Assembly: GCA_017521925.1 (NCBI GenBank)
Contig: JAFXBG010000007.1
Span: forward strand, 1-54,258
Length of the DNA stretch: 54,258 nucleotides
Source of the DNA: Clostridia bacterium
Lineage (GTDB): Bacteria; Bacillota; Clostridia; Oscillospirales; Acutalibacteraceae
Direction: 5' to 3'
A program made the position numbers and the translations under genes. Of this stretch, positions 26,497 through 34,268 are shown one piece after another. Positions within the stretch are counted from its first letter, which is position 1. Each line of letters opens with the position of its first letter. The notes beneath the pieces are model-generated. The model was given only the letters and a program-made list of their open reading frames with translations. It was not told the DNA's origin and searched no databases.

Positions 26497-27889
26497 GCTT
26501 ACATCAGGCTTTGAAACTCATGTTGAGCTTAAAACAAATACCAAGATTTTCTGCAGTTGCAGTAACGGGTTCGGCTCAGCACCCAATACAAAGTGTTGCC
26601 CTGTGTGTATAGGGCTTCCGGGAGCTTTACCAAGGCTTAATAAACAGGTTGTGGAGTTTGCGGTTAAGGCGGGACTTGCCCTTAACTGTAAAATAAATAA
26701 TCTGTCATATATGGACAGAAAAAACTACTCTTACCCCGATTTGCCAAAGGCTTATCAGATATCCCAGTTTGATGTGCCTTTGTGTTATGATGGTTTTGTG
26801 GAGCTTTCAGACGGCAAAAAAATAGGCATAACCCGTATTCATATAGAGGAAGATGCCGGCAAGCTTATTCATAATGACGAGGATATTCTTATTGACTACA
26901 ACCGTGCAGGTGTGCCTCTTATAGAAATTGTATCAGAGCCTAATATTGAAAGTGTGGAAGAAGCCAAGGAGTTTGCAGAAAAGCTACAGCTTATTATGCG
27001 TTACACTGGTGTTTCTGACTGTAAAATGCAGGAAGGCTCTATGCGGTGCGATGTTAATATTTCTGTATCGGAAAGCGAAAGTTTAGGTACACGTACCGAA
27101 ATAAAAAATATGAACTCTATAGCAAATATCCGAAAAGCTATGGAGTATGAGGTTAAAAGGCAAACCGAGATTTTAAAAAGCGGCGGTAAGGTTATTCAGG
27201 AAACTTTAGGATTTGACGAAAAGAGCGGCACCACCTATTCTATGAGGACAAAAGAGGATGCCAACGATTATCGTTTTTTCCGCGAGCCTGATTTACTGCC
27301 CATACATATAAGCCATGAGGATATTGAAAAAATCCGCAGAACTATACCCGAGCTTCCTCATAAAAAGCTTAAAAGATATGTCGCGGATTTTGGTATTGAT
27401 AAAAAGGACGCAGAGCTTCTTGTAAAATATCCGAGAGTTGCAAGTTTTTTTGAGGAAGCAGCATACGGTATAAAATCCTCTAAAAAGGTGGCAAATTTCA
27501 TCTTAGGTGTGATTTTTGCATTCCTTAAAAGCGAAACCTTAAAGGAAGAATTTGACCTTAAAATAAGCCCTGAAAGCCTCAGAGAGCTTGTGCTTTTAAC
27601 CGACAGCGGAAAGCTTAACGTGAGCAAGGCTAAGCTTACTTTAGAGCAGATGCTTTTAAGCGGAAAAAGGGCGGAGGAGCTTTTAAATGATGATGACTTA
27701 AGGGGTTTTGATGACGATTCTCTTTTAAGCCTTTGCCAAAAAGCCATAGAGGTTAACCCGAAAACAGTTGCTGATTACAAAGGCGGAAAAGATAAGGCGA
27801 TAATGGCTCTTGTGGGTTTTGTGATGCGGGAGTCAAAGGGTAGGGCAGATGCAGGAAAAGCTAAAGAAAAGCTTATAGAGATTATATAA
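26489..27889 (+). CDS. gatB: Asp/Glu-tRNA amidotransferase subunit B
   Basis: GatB binds mischarged tRNA and carries out the kinase/transamidase step. The product of 466 residues has the N-terminal cradle with GFETHVELKT and zinc-type cysteines (Cys22, Cys24, Cys37, Cys40), MDRKNYSYPDLPKAYQISQ, and the C-terminal helical and YqeY-like domains. The start is ATG 26489 with GGGGGTGAGG upstream, inside the end of gatA, which implies translational coupling. A terminator follows directly. Confidence 0.96.
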   Translation: MYKLTSGFETHVELKTNTKIFCSCSNGFGSAPNTKCCPVCIGLPGALPRLNKQVVEFAVKAGLALNCKINNLSYMDRKNYSYPDLPKAYQISQFDVPLCYDGFVELSDGKKIGITRIHIEEDAGKLIHNDEDILIDYNRAGVPLIEIVSEPNIESVEEAKEFAEKLQLIMRYTGVSDCKMQEGSMRCDVNISVSESESLGTRTEIKNMNSIANIRKAMEYEVKRQTEILKSGGKVIQETLGFDEKSGTTYSMRTKEDANDYRFFREPDLLPIHISHEDIEKIRRTIPELPHKKLKRYVADFGIDKKDAELLVKYPRVASFFEEAAYGIKSSKKVANFILGVIFAFLKSETLKEEFDLKISPESLRELVLLTDSGKLNVSKAKLTLEQMLLSGKRAEELLNDDDLRGFDDDSLLSLCQKAIEVNPKTVADYKGGKDKAIMALVGFVMRESKGRADAGKAKEKLIEII

Positions 27890-27893
27890 AAAT

Positions 27894-27922
27894 AAGGCTC
27901 TCTGTAAAAAGAGAGCCTTTCT
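27894..27922. terminator. Bidirectional terminator between gatB and perR
   Basis: Stem AAGGCTCTC/GAGAGCCTT (27894-27902 with 27911-27919). T-rich flanks on both strands suit the convergent genes. Confidence 0.85.
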
Positions 27923-27923
27923 G

Positions 27924-28295
27924 TTATTCAGAACACTCAGTACAAGTGCCAAAGTATGTAACCGCCACAAAGTCAGTGTTAAAACCCTTAGTATCACCCT
28001 TTAAAGTAAGGGAGGGCATATCAACATCTTCTATCTTTCCGCAGCATTTGCAAACAAGGTGAGCATGGGCGGAAGTGTCGCCGTCAAGGCGTTCTTCGCC
28101 TAAAATATTTGCAACCGCTACAGCCTTGCCGTTTTCTTTAAAAAGAGCAATGTTACGGTAAACCGTGCCAAGGCTCAGGTCGGGGTGGTCTTCTTTAAGC
28201 TGTTCGTAAACCCATTTTGCACTGGGATGGCTTTTTGTAGAGCATAGTGTGGAGTAAATAAGCTCTCGTTTGGAGCTGTAGTTTGAACCCTTCAT
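27924..28295 (-). CDS. Fur-family regulator, PerR type
   Basis: This metal-dependent repressor is 123 residues. It has an N-terminal winged helix (LSLGTVYRNI recognition helix) and a dimerisation domain. The PerR-type regulatory site appears intact: His23, Asp71, His77 and His79 (RLDGDTSAHAH), whose oxidation senses peroxide in Bacillus PerR. Structural zinc cysteines are Cys82/Cys85 and Cys118/Cys121. The Asp in RLD favours PerR over Fur or Zur. GAGGTG precedes the ATG, and the gene has its own promoter. No peroxide-defence gene is adjacent, so targets are unknown. Confidence 0.87.
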   Translation of the reverse strand: MKGSNYSSKRELIYSTLCSTKSHPSAKWVYEQLKEDHPDLSLGTVYRNIALFKENGKAVAVANILGEERLDGDTSAHAHLVCKCCGKIEDVDMPSLTLKGDTKGFNTDFVAVTYFGTCTECSE

Positions 28296-28330
28296 AGAAT
28301 CACCTCAAATCAGTAATTGTTCCTGTTTTT

Positions 28331-28359
28331 ATTTTAGCATATATATTGTCTTTTGTAAA
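28331..28359 (-). promoter_or_regulatory. Sigma-A promoter for the PerR-type regulator
   Basis: On the minus strand, TTTACA (28359-28354) and TAAAAT (28336-28331) have a 17-base spacer. I see no clear PerR box. Confidence 0.7.
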
Positions 28360-28430
28360 TACCGTTCTGCATAATTTCCTTAATTTGTCAGTATATATTA
28401 CTTAGCAAACTTGGAAAGCGAGTGTTTTTT

Positions 28431-28973
28431 ATGCCCAGAATTTATTTAAGTCCTTCTTTGCAGGAGTCTAATCCTTATATTGGCGGCGGTAACGAGGAGT
28501 ATTATATGAACCTTGTTGCAGATGCTATGGAGCCGTACCTGAGAGCAAGCGGTATTGACTTTGACCGCAATAACCCTTCCTCAACACTTTCTCAGACTAT
28601 AGCACAGAGCAACGCGGGGAATTATGATTTACACGTGGCACTACACAGTAACGCATCTCCTGAGGCAACTAAAGGACAAAACAAAGGCGTGCAGGTGTAT
28701 TATTATCCCACCAGCAGTAACGGCAAAAGATTTGCGGATATTGTAGCCGATGATTATAAAGAAATTTATCCCGACCCTACTGATATTACGGTTATTCCCA
28801 CTACAAGTCTTGCAGAGGTAAGACGTACCAAAGCACCGTCAGTATTAATCGAAACGGCATTTCACGATAATGCTGAGGATGCAGACTGGATTCGCTCAAA
28901 TATAGACAACATCGCCCGCAGTGTTTCAAAAAGTATTGCAGATTATCTTGGGGTGCCTTTTGTAACACCTTGA
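28431..28973 (+). CDS. N-acetylmuramoyl-L-alanine amidase (amidase-3) without signal peptide
   Basis: The product is 180 residues and lacks a signal peptide, so it would act after lysis or from the mother cell (inference). Amidase-3 landmarks are Glu in GGNEEYYMNLV, ALHSNAS with the second zinc His, and VLIETAFHDN with the catalytic Glu. The N-terminal strand reads IYLSPSLQE where canonical members have a DPGHGG loop, so the first zinc His is not obvious; I recall a clostridial subfamily with SPSTQ here. I choose ATG 28431; GTG 28422 is only three bases past GGAAAG. The gene stands alone. Confidence 0.8.
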   Translation: MPRIYLSPSLQESNPYIGGGNEEYYMNLVADAMEPYLRASGIDFDRNNPSSTLSQTIAQSNAGNYDLHVALHSNASPEATKGQNKGVQVYYYPTSSNGKRFADIVADDYKEIYPDPTDITVIPTTSLAEVRRTKAPSVLIETAFHDNAEDADWIRSNIDNIARSVSKSIADYLGVPFVTP

Positions 28974-28998
28974 TTTATGATAGGGTTTTATGTATAAT
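28970..28998 (+). promoter_or_regulatory. Sigma-A promoter for the LUD-domain gene
   Basis: TTGATT (28970-28975, overlapping the previous stop codon) and TATAAT (28993-28998) have a 17-base spacer. Confidence 0.8.
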
Positions 28999-29027
28999 TA
29001 AAATATACTTTTTCAGGATGTGAGTTT

Positions 29028-29690
29028 ATGCAGATAAATGAAAACATAATCAGTTCTCTTATGGAAAAATTAGAGAAAAACAATATGAAGCCCTATTTCT
29101 GTAATACAGGTGCCGAGGCTAAGGAGCTTGTTATGAGCCTTATTAAAGAGGGCGACACAGTTACTAACGGCGGCAGTGTTACTATGAAAGAAATCGGCGT
29201 TATGGATGCGGTAAAAGAGCGTAAGGATATTACTTACCTTGACAGAAATGCAGAAGGTTTAACTGCTAAGGAAGTTAAGGAAATTTATAAAAAGGCGTTT
29301 TTTGCAGATGTTTATCTTATGAGCAGTAACGCCATAACCTTAAACGGCGAGCTTTATAACGTAGACGGCAACTCTAACCGTGTTGCGGCACTCCTTTACG
29401 GACCTGAAAGTGTTATCGTTGTTTGCGGTATTAACAAAATTGTAGAAAACTTAGACGAGGCGGTAAAGCGTGTCAAGACTATTGCCGCACCTAAAAACAC
29501 AGTAAGACTTCATACAGGCTCTTATTGCGAGAATGCAGGTGAGTGTATGTCACTTAAAAATGACGGTGCTTTTATGTGTGACGGTTGCTCAGGTACAGGC
29601 AGAATCTGCTGTAACTATGTTGTTTCTGCTCAGCAGAGGCATAAGGACAGAATTAAGGTTATACTTGTAAACGAAAGCTTAGGTTATTAA
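29028..29690 (+). CDS. LUD-domain protein (lactate utilisation LutC/YkgG-like)
   Basis: The product of 220 residues matches the LUD (DUF162) family, found in LutB/LutC and in stand-alone clostridial proteins. Typical segments are GDTVTNGGSVTMKEIG, ADVYLMSSNAITLNGELYN and YGPESVIVVCGINKI. The C-terminal region is Cys-rich (GSYCENAGEC..., MCDGCSGTGRICC) and may bind metal or a cluster. No lutA or lutB partner is nearby, so a role in lactate oxidation is not shown. It has its own promoter and terminator. Confidence 0.85.
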   Translation: MQINENIISSLMEKLEKNNMKPYFCNTGAEAKELVMSLIKEGDTVTNGGSVTMKEIGVMDAVKERKDITYLDRNAEGLTAKEVKEIYKKAFFADVYLMSSNAITLNGELYNVDGNSNRVAALLYGPESVIVVCGINKIVENLDEAVKRVKTIAAPKNTVRLHTGSYCENAGECMSLKNDGAFMCDGCSGTGRICCNYVVSAQQRHKDRIKVILVNESLGY

Positions 29691-29697
29691 AACAAAA

Positions 29698-29728
29698 CTC
29701 TCCTTGCTAAATACAAGGAGAGCCTTTT
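29698..29728. terminator. Bidirectional terminator between LUD gene and Asn/Gln-rich gene
   Basis: Stem CTCTCCTTG/CAAGGAGAG (29698-29706 with 29714-29722). Ts follow on the plus strand and TTTTGTTTT on the minus strand. Confidence 0.87.
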
Positions 29729-29778
29729 GAGTGATAAACCCTCAGTAAAACCTTATCACTTAAAACATGCGGGATTAA

Positions 29779-29928
29779 TTACTTGTTGTTCTTGTTCTGC
29801 TGATTTCTGTTCTGGTTGGAATTCTGATTTCTGTTCTGATTGTTCTGGTTAGAATTCTGGCTTCTGTTCTGGTTAGAATTCTGGTTCTTATTCTGGTTAG
29901 AATTGTTCTGATTTCTGTTCTGGTTCAT
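29779..29928 (-). CDS. 49-residue Asn/Gln-rich protein, possible spore protein
   Basis: The minus strand encodes 49 residues made almost only of Asn, Gln, Arg, Lys and Ser, beginning MNQNRNQNNSNQNKNQ and ending NQQNKNNK. There is no hydrophobic residue after Met1. GGGAGGTG (29943-29936) seven bases before the ATG is a strong ribosome binding site, which argues for real translation. A sigma-G-like promoter lies directly upstream, giving a leader of about 16 bases. Small size, Asn/Gln richness and forespore-type promoter recall gamma-type small acid-soluble spore proteins, but I see no alignable gamma-SASP repeat. Identity as a spore protein is inference. Confidence 0.75.
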   Translation of the reverse strand: MNQNRNQNNSNQNKNQNSNQNRSQNSNQNNQNRNQNSNQNRNQQNKNNK

Positions 29929-29950
29929 TTAAGAGCACCTCCCTTGACAT

Positions 29951-29981
29951 TATTATGGGAAGATGTCAGATGCTTTATTCA
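29951..29981 (-). promoter_or_regulatory. Sigma-G-type (forespore) promoter of the Asn/Gln-rich gene
   Basis: On the minus strand, TGAATA (29981-29976), 18 bases, then CATAATA (29957-29951) matches the Bacillus sigma-G pattern (GHATR, 17-18 bases, CATWHTA). Transcription would start just before the ribosome binding site. Confidence 0.6.
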
Positions 29982-30023
29982 GCAGATAACGTTTATCTTA
30001 AGCAAAATAAAGGAAATTAAAAT

Positions 30024-30884
30024 ATGGAAAGACTATCTGATATAGGCGAGATTAAAAGAATACTGAGTAAACACGGCTTTACGTTTTCAAAGGCTATGGG
30101 GCAGAACTTCCTTGTAAATCCCAGCGTTTGCCCCAGAATGGCAGAGATGTGCGGTGCCGATGATAAAACAGGTGTGCTTGAAATCGGCCCGGGTATAGGT
30201 GTGCTTACAAACGAGCTTTGTAAAGTAGCCAGAAAGGTTGTAGCTATTGAGCTTGATACAAGGCTTCTGCCTGTTTTAGAGGAAACCTTGGCAGAGCATC
30301 AGAACGTTAAGGTTATAAATGCTGACGTTATGAAGGTTGACCTTCATAAGCTTATTTCTGAGGAGTTTTCGGGTATGGAGGTTGTGGTATGTGCCAACCT
30401 GCCTTACTACATTACTTCTCCCATAATTATGAAACTTCTGGAGGATAAGCTGCCTATAAATGCCCTAACCGTTATGGTTCAGAAAGAGGCGGCTGACCGC
30501 CTTTGTGCTGAGGTGGGCTCAAGAGAAAGCGGAGCAGTTACCGTTGCGGTAAATTATTATAGCAGTGCCGAAAAGCTTTTCGGAGTCAGCCGCGGCTCTT
30601 TTATGCCTGCTCCTAATGTGGATTCGGCAGTAATCAGGCTGAATGTTTCAAAAAAGCCGAGAATTGATGTAAAAGACGAAAAGCTTTTCTTTAAAATGGT
30701 AAAGTCTGCTTTTTCACAAAGACGAAAGACCATTTCAAACTCGGTTACTTCAGGACTTTCGCTTTCAAAGGATAGCTTTAAAACAGCATGCGAAAATGCT
30801 GGAATAAGCCCTACCGCACGTGCCGAGGCTCTGACATTGGAGGAGCTTGGCAACCTTGCAAACGCAATATATGATATAAAATAA
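30024..30884 (+). CDS. rsmA: 16S rRNA (adenine1518/1519-N6) dimethyltransferase
   Basis: RsmA (KsgA) dimethylates two adjacent adenines near the 3' end of 16S rRNA late in small-subunit assembly. The product is 286 residues. It has the SAM-binding motif I VLEIGPGIGVLT (51-62), the acidic AIELD end of strand 2, the catalytic NLPYYI (125-130) and the C-terminal helical domain with FSQRRKT. The start is ATG 30024 with AAAGGAA upstream. A good sigma-A promoter is not obvious in the gap before it. Confidence 0.96.
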   Translation: MERLSDIGEIKRILSKHGFTFSKAMGQNFLVNPSVCPRMAEMCGADDKTGVLEIGPGIGVLTNELCKVARKVVAIELDTRLLPVLEETLAEHQNVKVINADVMKVDLHKLISEEFSGMEVVVCANLPYYITSPIIMKLLEDKLPINALTVMVQKEAADRLCAEVGSRESGAVTVAVNYYSSAEKLFGVSRGSFMPAPNVDSAVIRLNVSKKPRIDVKDEKLFFKMVKSAFSQRRKTISNSVTSGLSLSKDSFKTACENAGISPTARAEALTLEELGNLANAIYDIK

Positions 30885-30886
30885 TC

Positions 30887-30930
30887 ACAGCCACTCAAGG
30901 ATAAAAACTTGAGTGGCTGTTAATTTGTTT
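30887..30930. terminator. Terminator between rsmA and argS
   Basis: A perfect 13-bp stem (30887-30899 with 30908-30920) is followed by TAATTTGTTT. It may also stop the convergent argS transcript. Confidence 0.8.
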
Positions 30931-30957
30931 TAAGTTGTGCTATTGTTTATACTCATA

Positions 30958-31031
30958 ACCCGCCGATAATCTAAGGTTTACTCTGTATTTAACTTATCCA
31001 AAGGCGGAACTGCCCTCAAGGGGCTCCCTTG
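30958..31031. repeat. Dispersed intergenic element, copy D
   Basis: It begins ACCCGCCGATAATC, has the diverged core ATCCAAAGGCGGAACTGCCC and ends in the hairpin CAAGG-GGCTC-CCTTG (31017-31031). It directly abuts the argS stop codon. Confidence 0.65.
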
Positions 31032-32768
31032 TTACATTTTTTCGGGGCAGGTTACGTTGAACATTGTAAGAACGTTGTTTATTACAGTCTTAACCGCACC
31101 GCAAAGTGTAAGACGAGCCTGCATTAAGCTTTCATCCTCAACCTTAACACGCTGAGCATTGTAGAACTTGTGGAAAAGTGCTGCAAGTGAAGCAACGTAA
31201 CGTGTAATTCTTGTAGGGTCGTAATCCTTGGCAGCGGCTACGATTTCATCAGTGTATGCACTGAGGTGGTGGATAAGCTCGATTTCCTCAGGGGCGTTAA
31301 GCTTCTGAAGTTCTTCGTTTGTACAAGCTCTGGGCAGGATGTTGTCAGCTGCAAGATTGCGGAAGATACTGCAGATTCTTGCATGTGCATACTGAACATA
31401 GTAAACAGGGTTCTGATTGTCCTGAGTAACCGCAAGGTCAAGGTCAAAGTCCATCTGAGTATTAGCTTCTCTTGTGTTAAAGAGGAAACGTGTGGAGTCA
31501 ACGGGAACTTCTTCCAGAAGGTCAGCAAGCTGAATAGCCTTGCCTGTACGTTTGCTCATTCTTACAACTTCACCGTTTCGAACAAGGCGAACCAACTGCA
31601 TAAGAACAATGTCAAGCTTGTCACCGTCAAGACCGATAGCATCCATAGCACCCTTCATACGTGCTACGTGACCGTGGTGGTCAGCACCCCAGATGTTGAT
31701 GCAGGTGTCAAAACCGCGGTCAAACTTGTCCTTGTGGTAAGCAATGTCAGCGGCAAAGTAGGTGGGGTTGCCGTTGGCACGGATAAGTACGTCATCCTTA
31801 AGCTCAAGCTTTTCAATGTCTGAGTCCTTCATACCGCTTTTCTTAAGTCTTTCGGTTACAACCTGGGCATTCTTGTACCAAAGGGCATCTTCCTTTTCGT
31901 AAGTAAGACCTTTTTCGGTTAAAAGGTCAACAACTGCCTTAACCTTGCCTGAGTTGTGAAGCTCGCTTTCAAAGAACCACTTGTCGTACTGGATGCGGTA
32001 TTTCTTCATATCTGCCTGCATTTTTGCAATGTTCTTGGGCAGAGCAAAGTCTACTAAAGCGGTTTTTCTTTCTGCTTCGTCTTTGTTTACGAAAGAGTCG
32101 CCGTTAATAGTCTCAAACTCTTTTGCAAGGTCTTTGATGTCCTCGCCCTGATAGCCGTCTTCGGGCATAATGAAACTTTCGTCAAAAATCTGCATATATC
32201 TTGCATTTAAGGAAGAAGCAAACTTTTCAATCTGATTGCCTGCGTCGTTTACGTAGAATTCACGCTGAACTTCATAGCCTGCGGCATCTAAAACTGCGGC
32301 TAAGCAGTCGCCCAATGCACCGCCTCTTGCATTACCCATATGCATAGGGCCTGTGGGGTTTGCTGATACAAACTCAACGTTAATCTTTTTGCCTTTGCCA
32401 AAGTCACTTCTGCCAAAGTTTTCGCCTGTTGTGGTGATTTCCTCAATAACATCGGCAAAGTACTTGGGGCTTAAGAAGAAATTGATAAAGCCGGGGCCAG
32501 CTACCTCGCACTTTTCAAAAACAGTACCTTCGAGGTTTATATTTTCTTTAATAGCTTCGGCAATCTTAAAGGGAGGCATACGAAAGGCACGAGCACCTGT
32601 CATGGCGGCGTTTGTAGCAAAGTCGCCGTGACTTCTGTCGGCGGGAGCTTCGATAATAAAGTTACTTAGTTCGCCTTCGGGTAAAGCACCGTTAGAAATA
32701 GCCGTGCTTACTGCGTTTTCGATTGCCTCTCTGAGGCTCATAATAGCGGATGATGAAGTTTTAGACAT
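31032..32768 (-). CDS. argS: Arginine--tRNA ligase
   Basis: This class I synthetase charges tRNA-Arg. The product is 578 residues. It has the N-terminal Add-1 tRNA-binding domain, SANPTGPMHMGNARGG with the HIGH-equivalent HMGN (143-146), the KMSKS-equivalent RMSKRTG and a DALR anticodon-binding domain. It is the last gene of the minus-strand murI-DUF1934-argS operon and starts three bases after DUF1934. The ywiB-argS neighbourhood is also known in Bacillus. Confidence 0.97.
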   Translation of the reverse strand: MSKTSSSAIMSLREAIENAVSTAISNGALPEGELSNFIIEAPADRSHGDFATNAAMTGARAFRMPPFKIAEAIKENINLEGTVFEKCEVAGPGFINFFLSPKYFADVIEEITTTGENFGRSDFGKGKKINVEFVSANPTGPMHMGNARGGALGDCLAAVLDAAGYEVQREFYVNDAGNQIEKFASSLNARYMQIFDESFIMPEDGYQGEDIKDLAKEFETINGDSFVNKDEAERKTALVDFALPKNIAKMQADMKKYRIQYDKWFFESELHNSGKVKAVVDLLTEKGLTYEKEDALWYKNAQVVTERLKKSGMKDSDIEKLELKDDVLIRANGNPTYFAADIAYHKDKFDRGFDTCINIWGADHHGHVARMKGAMDAIGLDGDKLDIVLMQLVRLVRNGEVVRMSKRTGKAIQLADLLEEVPVDSTRFLFNTREANTQMDFDLDLAVTQDNQNPVYYVQYAHARICSIFRNLAADNILPRACTNEELQKLNAPEEIELIHHLSAYTDEIVAAAKDYDPTRITRYVASLAALFHKFYNAQRVKVEDESLMQARLTLCGAVKTVINNVLTMFNVTCPEKM

Positions 32769-32771
32769 CTT

Positions 32772-33206
32772 TTATACCTCTTTTTTGGTTATAGTAATAT
32801 GCAGTTCGTTGTTAGATACAAGACCTGCGTTAAAATCTAAGCTGTACTTAAGGCTCAGCTTACCGCCAACGCCTTCTTTAAGGGTGTTTTTTATATAGTC
32901 GGTGTAAACGCCTACGGATAAGTCACCTGCAATGGTGGTGTAAATGCACTGGTGGCGTCTGCCTTTTTCTAAGATAAGACGGCTCTCTGCACCAAGATTT
33001 CTGATAACAGTAACCTGAGTGTTGCCGTTTACTAAAACCGAGTTATCAATGGCAATGCGGGGGTCGTCATTATCTCTTTCTGTGTATTTAATCAGGAATC
33101 TGCCGTCACGATACATCAGCGTACCTGCTGTGATAATTTCTACTTTATCGCTTTCGCCGTCAATTTCCTGAATACCTGTAACTTTAATAAGATAATCTTC
33201 TTTCAT
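32772..33206 (-). CDS. DUF1934 (YwiB-like) beta-barrel protein
   Basis: The product is 144 residues, rich in beta strands, without signal peptide or membrane segment. It matches the DUF1934/YwiB family (calycin-like small barrel), as shown by VEIITAGTLMYRDGRFLIKY and the C-terminal LSLKYSLDFNAGLVSNNEL. Function is unknown. Its position between murI and argS supports the family call, because ywiB precedes argS in Bacillus. AAGGTAC lies before the ATG. Confidence 0.85.
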   Translation of the reverse strand: MKEDYLIKVTGIQEIDGESDKVEIITAGTLMYRDGRFLIKYTERDNDDPRIAIDNSVLVNGNTQVTVIRNLGAESRLILEKGRRHQCIYTTIAGDLSVGVYTDYIKNTLKEGVGGKLSLKYSLDFNAGLVSNNELHITITKKEV

Positions 33207-33215
33207 AATTGTACC

Positions 33216-34028
33216 TTAATATTTTTCTATATCAATACGTGTAGCTGTGCTTTTCATATTTCTTCCTAAGAAACGCCCAGCAACTGACTCGAAGTTATGA
33301 GGAGTATCGCTGACGTAAAACTCCCTTTCACCTTCCGTTTCACTGGTGCTTAAAAGGTTGTTTTCTTCTAAAAGCTTTTTGGTGTAAATGGCGGTTTCGT
33401 AGCCTGAATCAATAAGCTTGACCTTTTCACCCAAAGCTTCGCCGATAGCGGCTTTTAGCAAGGGATAGTGAGTACAGCCTAAAATAACGGTGTCTACATC
33501 GGTATCCTTAAACTGGCTTACATAACGCTCAACTACACTTTTAACGATTATATCATCTTTGTCGGTAAAGCCGTTTTCTACAAGAGGAACAAACAAGGGG
33601 CAGTCCTGCTCGTAAACCTTTATATTGGGGTTAATCTTTTCAAGAAGCTTTTTGTAGCTGTGGCTGTTTATGGTGGCAGATGTACCTAAAACTGCAACAG
33701 AGCCTGTTTTGGTAGCATTGGCACAGGCTAAGGCGGTAGGCTCTAAAACGCCTGAAAATTTAACAGGCAGGCTTTCGCCTAAATCGCTTGCCACCGAGCT
33801 TACAGTACCGCAGGCGGCAATAATCATCTTGACGTTGTGTTGAAGCAAAAACCTTGCGTCCTGAGCCCCATATTTAATTATGGTGTCTTTACTTCTGGTG
33901 CCATAGGGAACTCTGCCCGTGTCACCAAAGTAAACAATATTTTCGTTAGGAAGACATTTTATAAGCTCTTTAACAGCCGTGAGACCGCCTAAACCCGAAT
34001 CGAAAACACCGATTGCCTTGTTTTTCAT
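33216..34028 (-). CDS. murI: Glutamate racemase
   Basis: MurI makes D-glutamate for the peptidoglycan stem peptide. The product of 270 residues has GVFDSGLGGLTAV (7-19), YFGDTGRVPYGTRS, and both catalytic cysteines: Cys73 in AACGTVSS and Cys185 in LGCTHYPLL. The family motif around the first Cys is usually CNTA; here the Asn is Gly. I start at ATG 34028, where the family begins and AGGT lies upstream; the in-frame codons 63 bases further upstream run through the promoter. It is first gene of the operon with DUF1934 and argS. Confidence 0.94.
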   Translation of the reverse strand: MKNKAIGVFDSGLGGLTAVKELIKCLPNENIVYFGDTGRVPYGTRSKDTIIKYGAQDARFLLQHNVKMIIAACGTVSSVASDLGESLPVKFSGVLEPTALACANATKTGSVAVLGTSATINSHSYKKLLEKINPNIKVYEQDCPLFVPLVENGFTDKDDIIVKSVVERYVSQFKDTDVDTVILGCTHYPLLKAAIGEALGEKVKLIDSGYETAIYTKKLLEENNLLSTSETEGEREFYVSDTPHNFESVAGRFLGRNMKSTATRIDIEKY

Positions 34029-34062
34029 AAATCTACCTGCTTTCAGGGCGTTATTAGTTATT

Positions 34063-34091
34063 ATTTTAACATATTGCTTTATAAGTTGCAA
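34063..34091 (-). promoter_or_regulatory. Sigma-A promoter of the murI-DUF1934-argS operon
   Basis: On the minus strand, TTGCAA (34091-34086) and TAAAAT (34068-34063) have a 17-base spacer. Confidence 0.7.
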
Positions 34092-34116
34092 GGGTTCGTA
34101 TGGATAATATTGATAG

Positions 34117-34135
34117 GGGCGAATATTATTCGCCC
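34117..34135. repeat. Intergenic palindrome GGGCGAAT-ATT-ATTCGCCC
   Basis: A perfect 8-bp inverted repeat lies between the divergent murI and 34269 promoters. It resembles the hairpins at 15363-15384 and 36923-36944. There is no T run. Confidence 0.5.
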
Positions 34136-34210
34136 GAAAAGTTTCATATCAGAGCAACGTATAAGGATAGATTGATAATCACCCATACGATTAAACATCA
34201 TATAAATACT

Positions 34211-34239
34211 TTGACAAAATGTGTTATTGTATGTATAAT
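34211..34239 (+). promoter_or_regulatory. Strong sigma-A promoter for gene 34269
   Basis: A consensus TTGACA (34211-34216) and a consensus TATAAT (34234-34239) have a 17-base spacer. Confidence 0.87.
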
Positions 34240-34268
34240 AAAAGTTAATGCATTTGGAGGTAACGATT

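Noticed and set aside
29785-29925. Repeated GTTCTGGTTAGAATTCTG-like units resembling a CRISPR array or satellite
   Set aside because: The units are short and irregular, with no spacers. They are explained by the Asn/Gln codons of the minus-strand 49-residue gene.
31266-31823. 185-codon plus-strand frame opposite argS
   Set aside because: It is antisense to an unmistakable ArgRS catalytic domain, has no protein family features and has no promoter.
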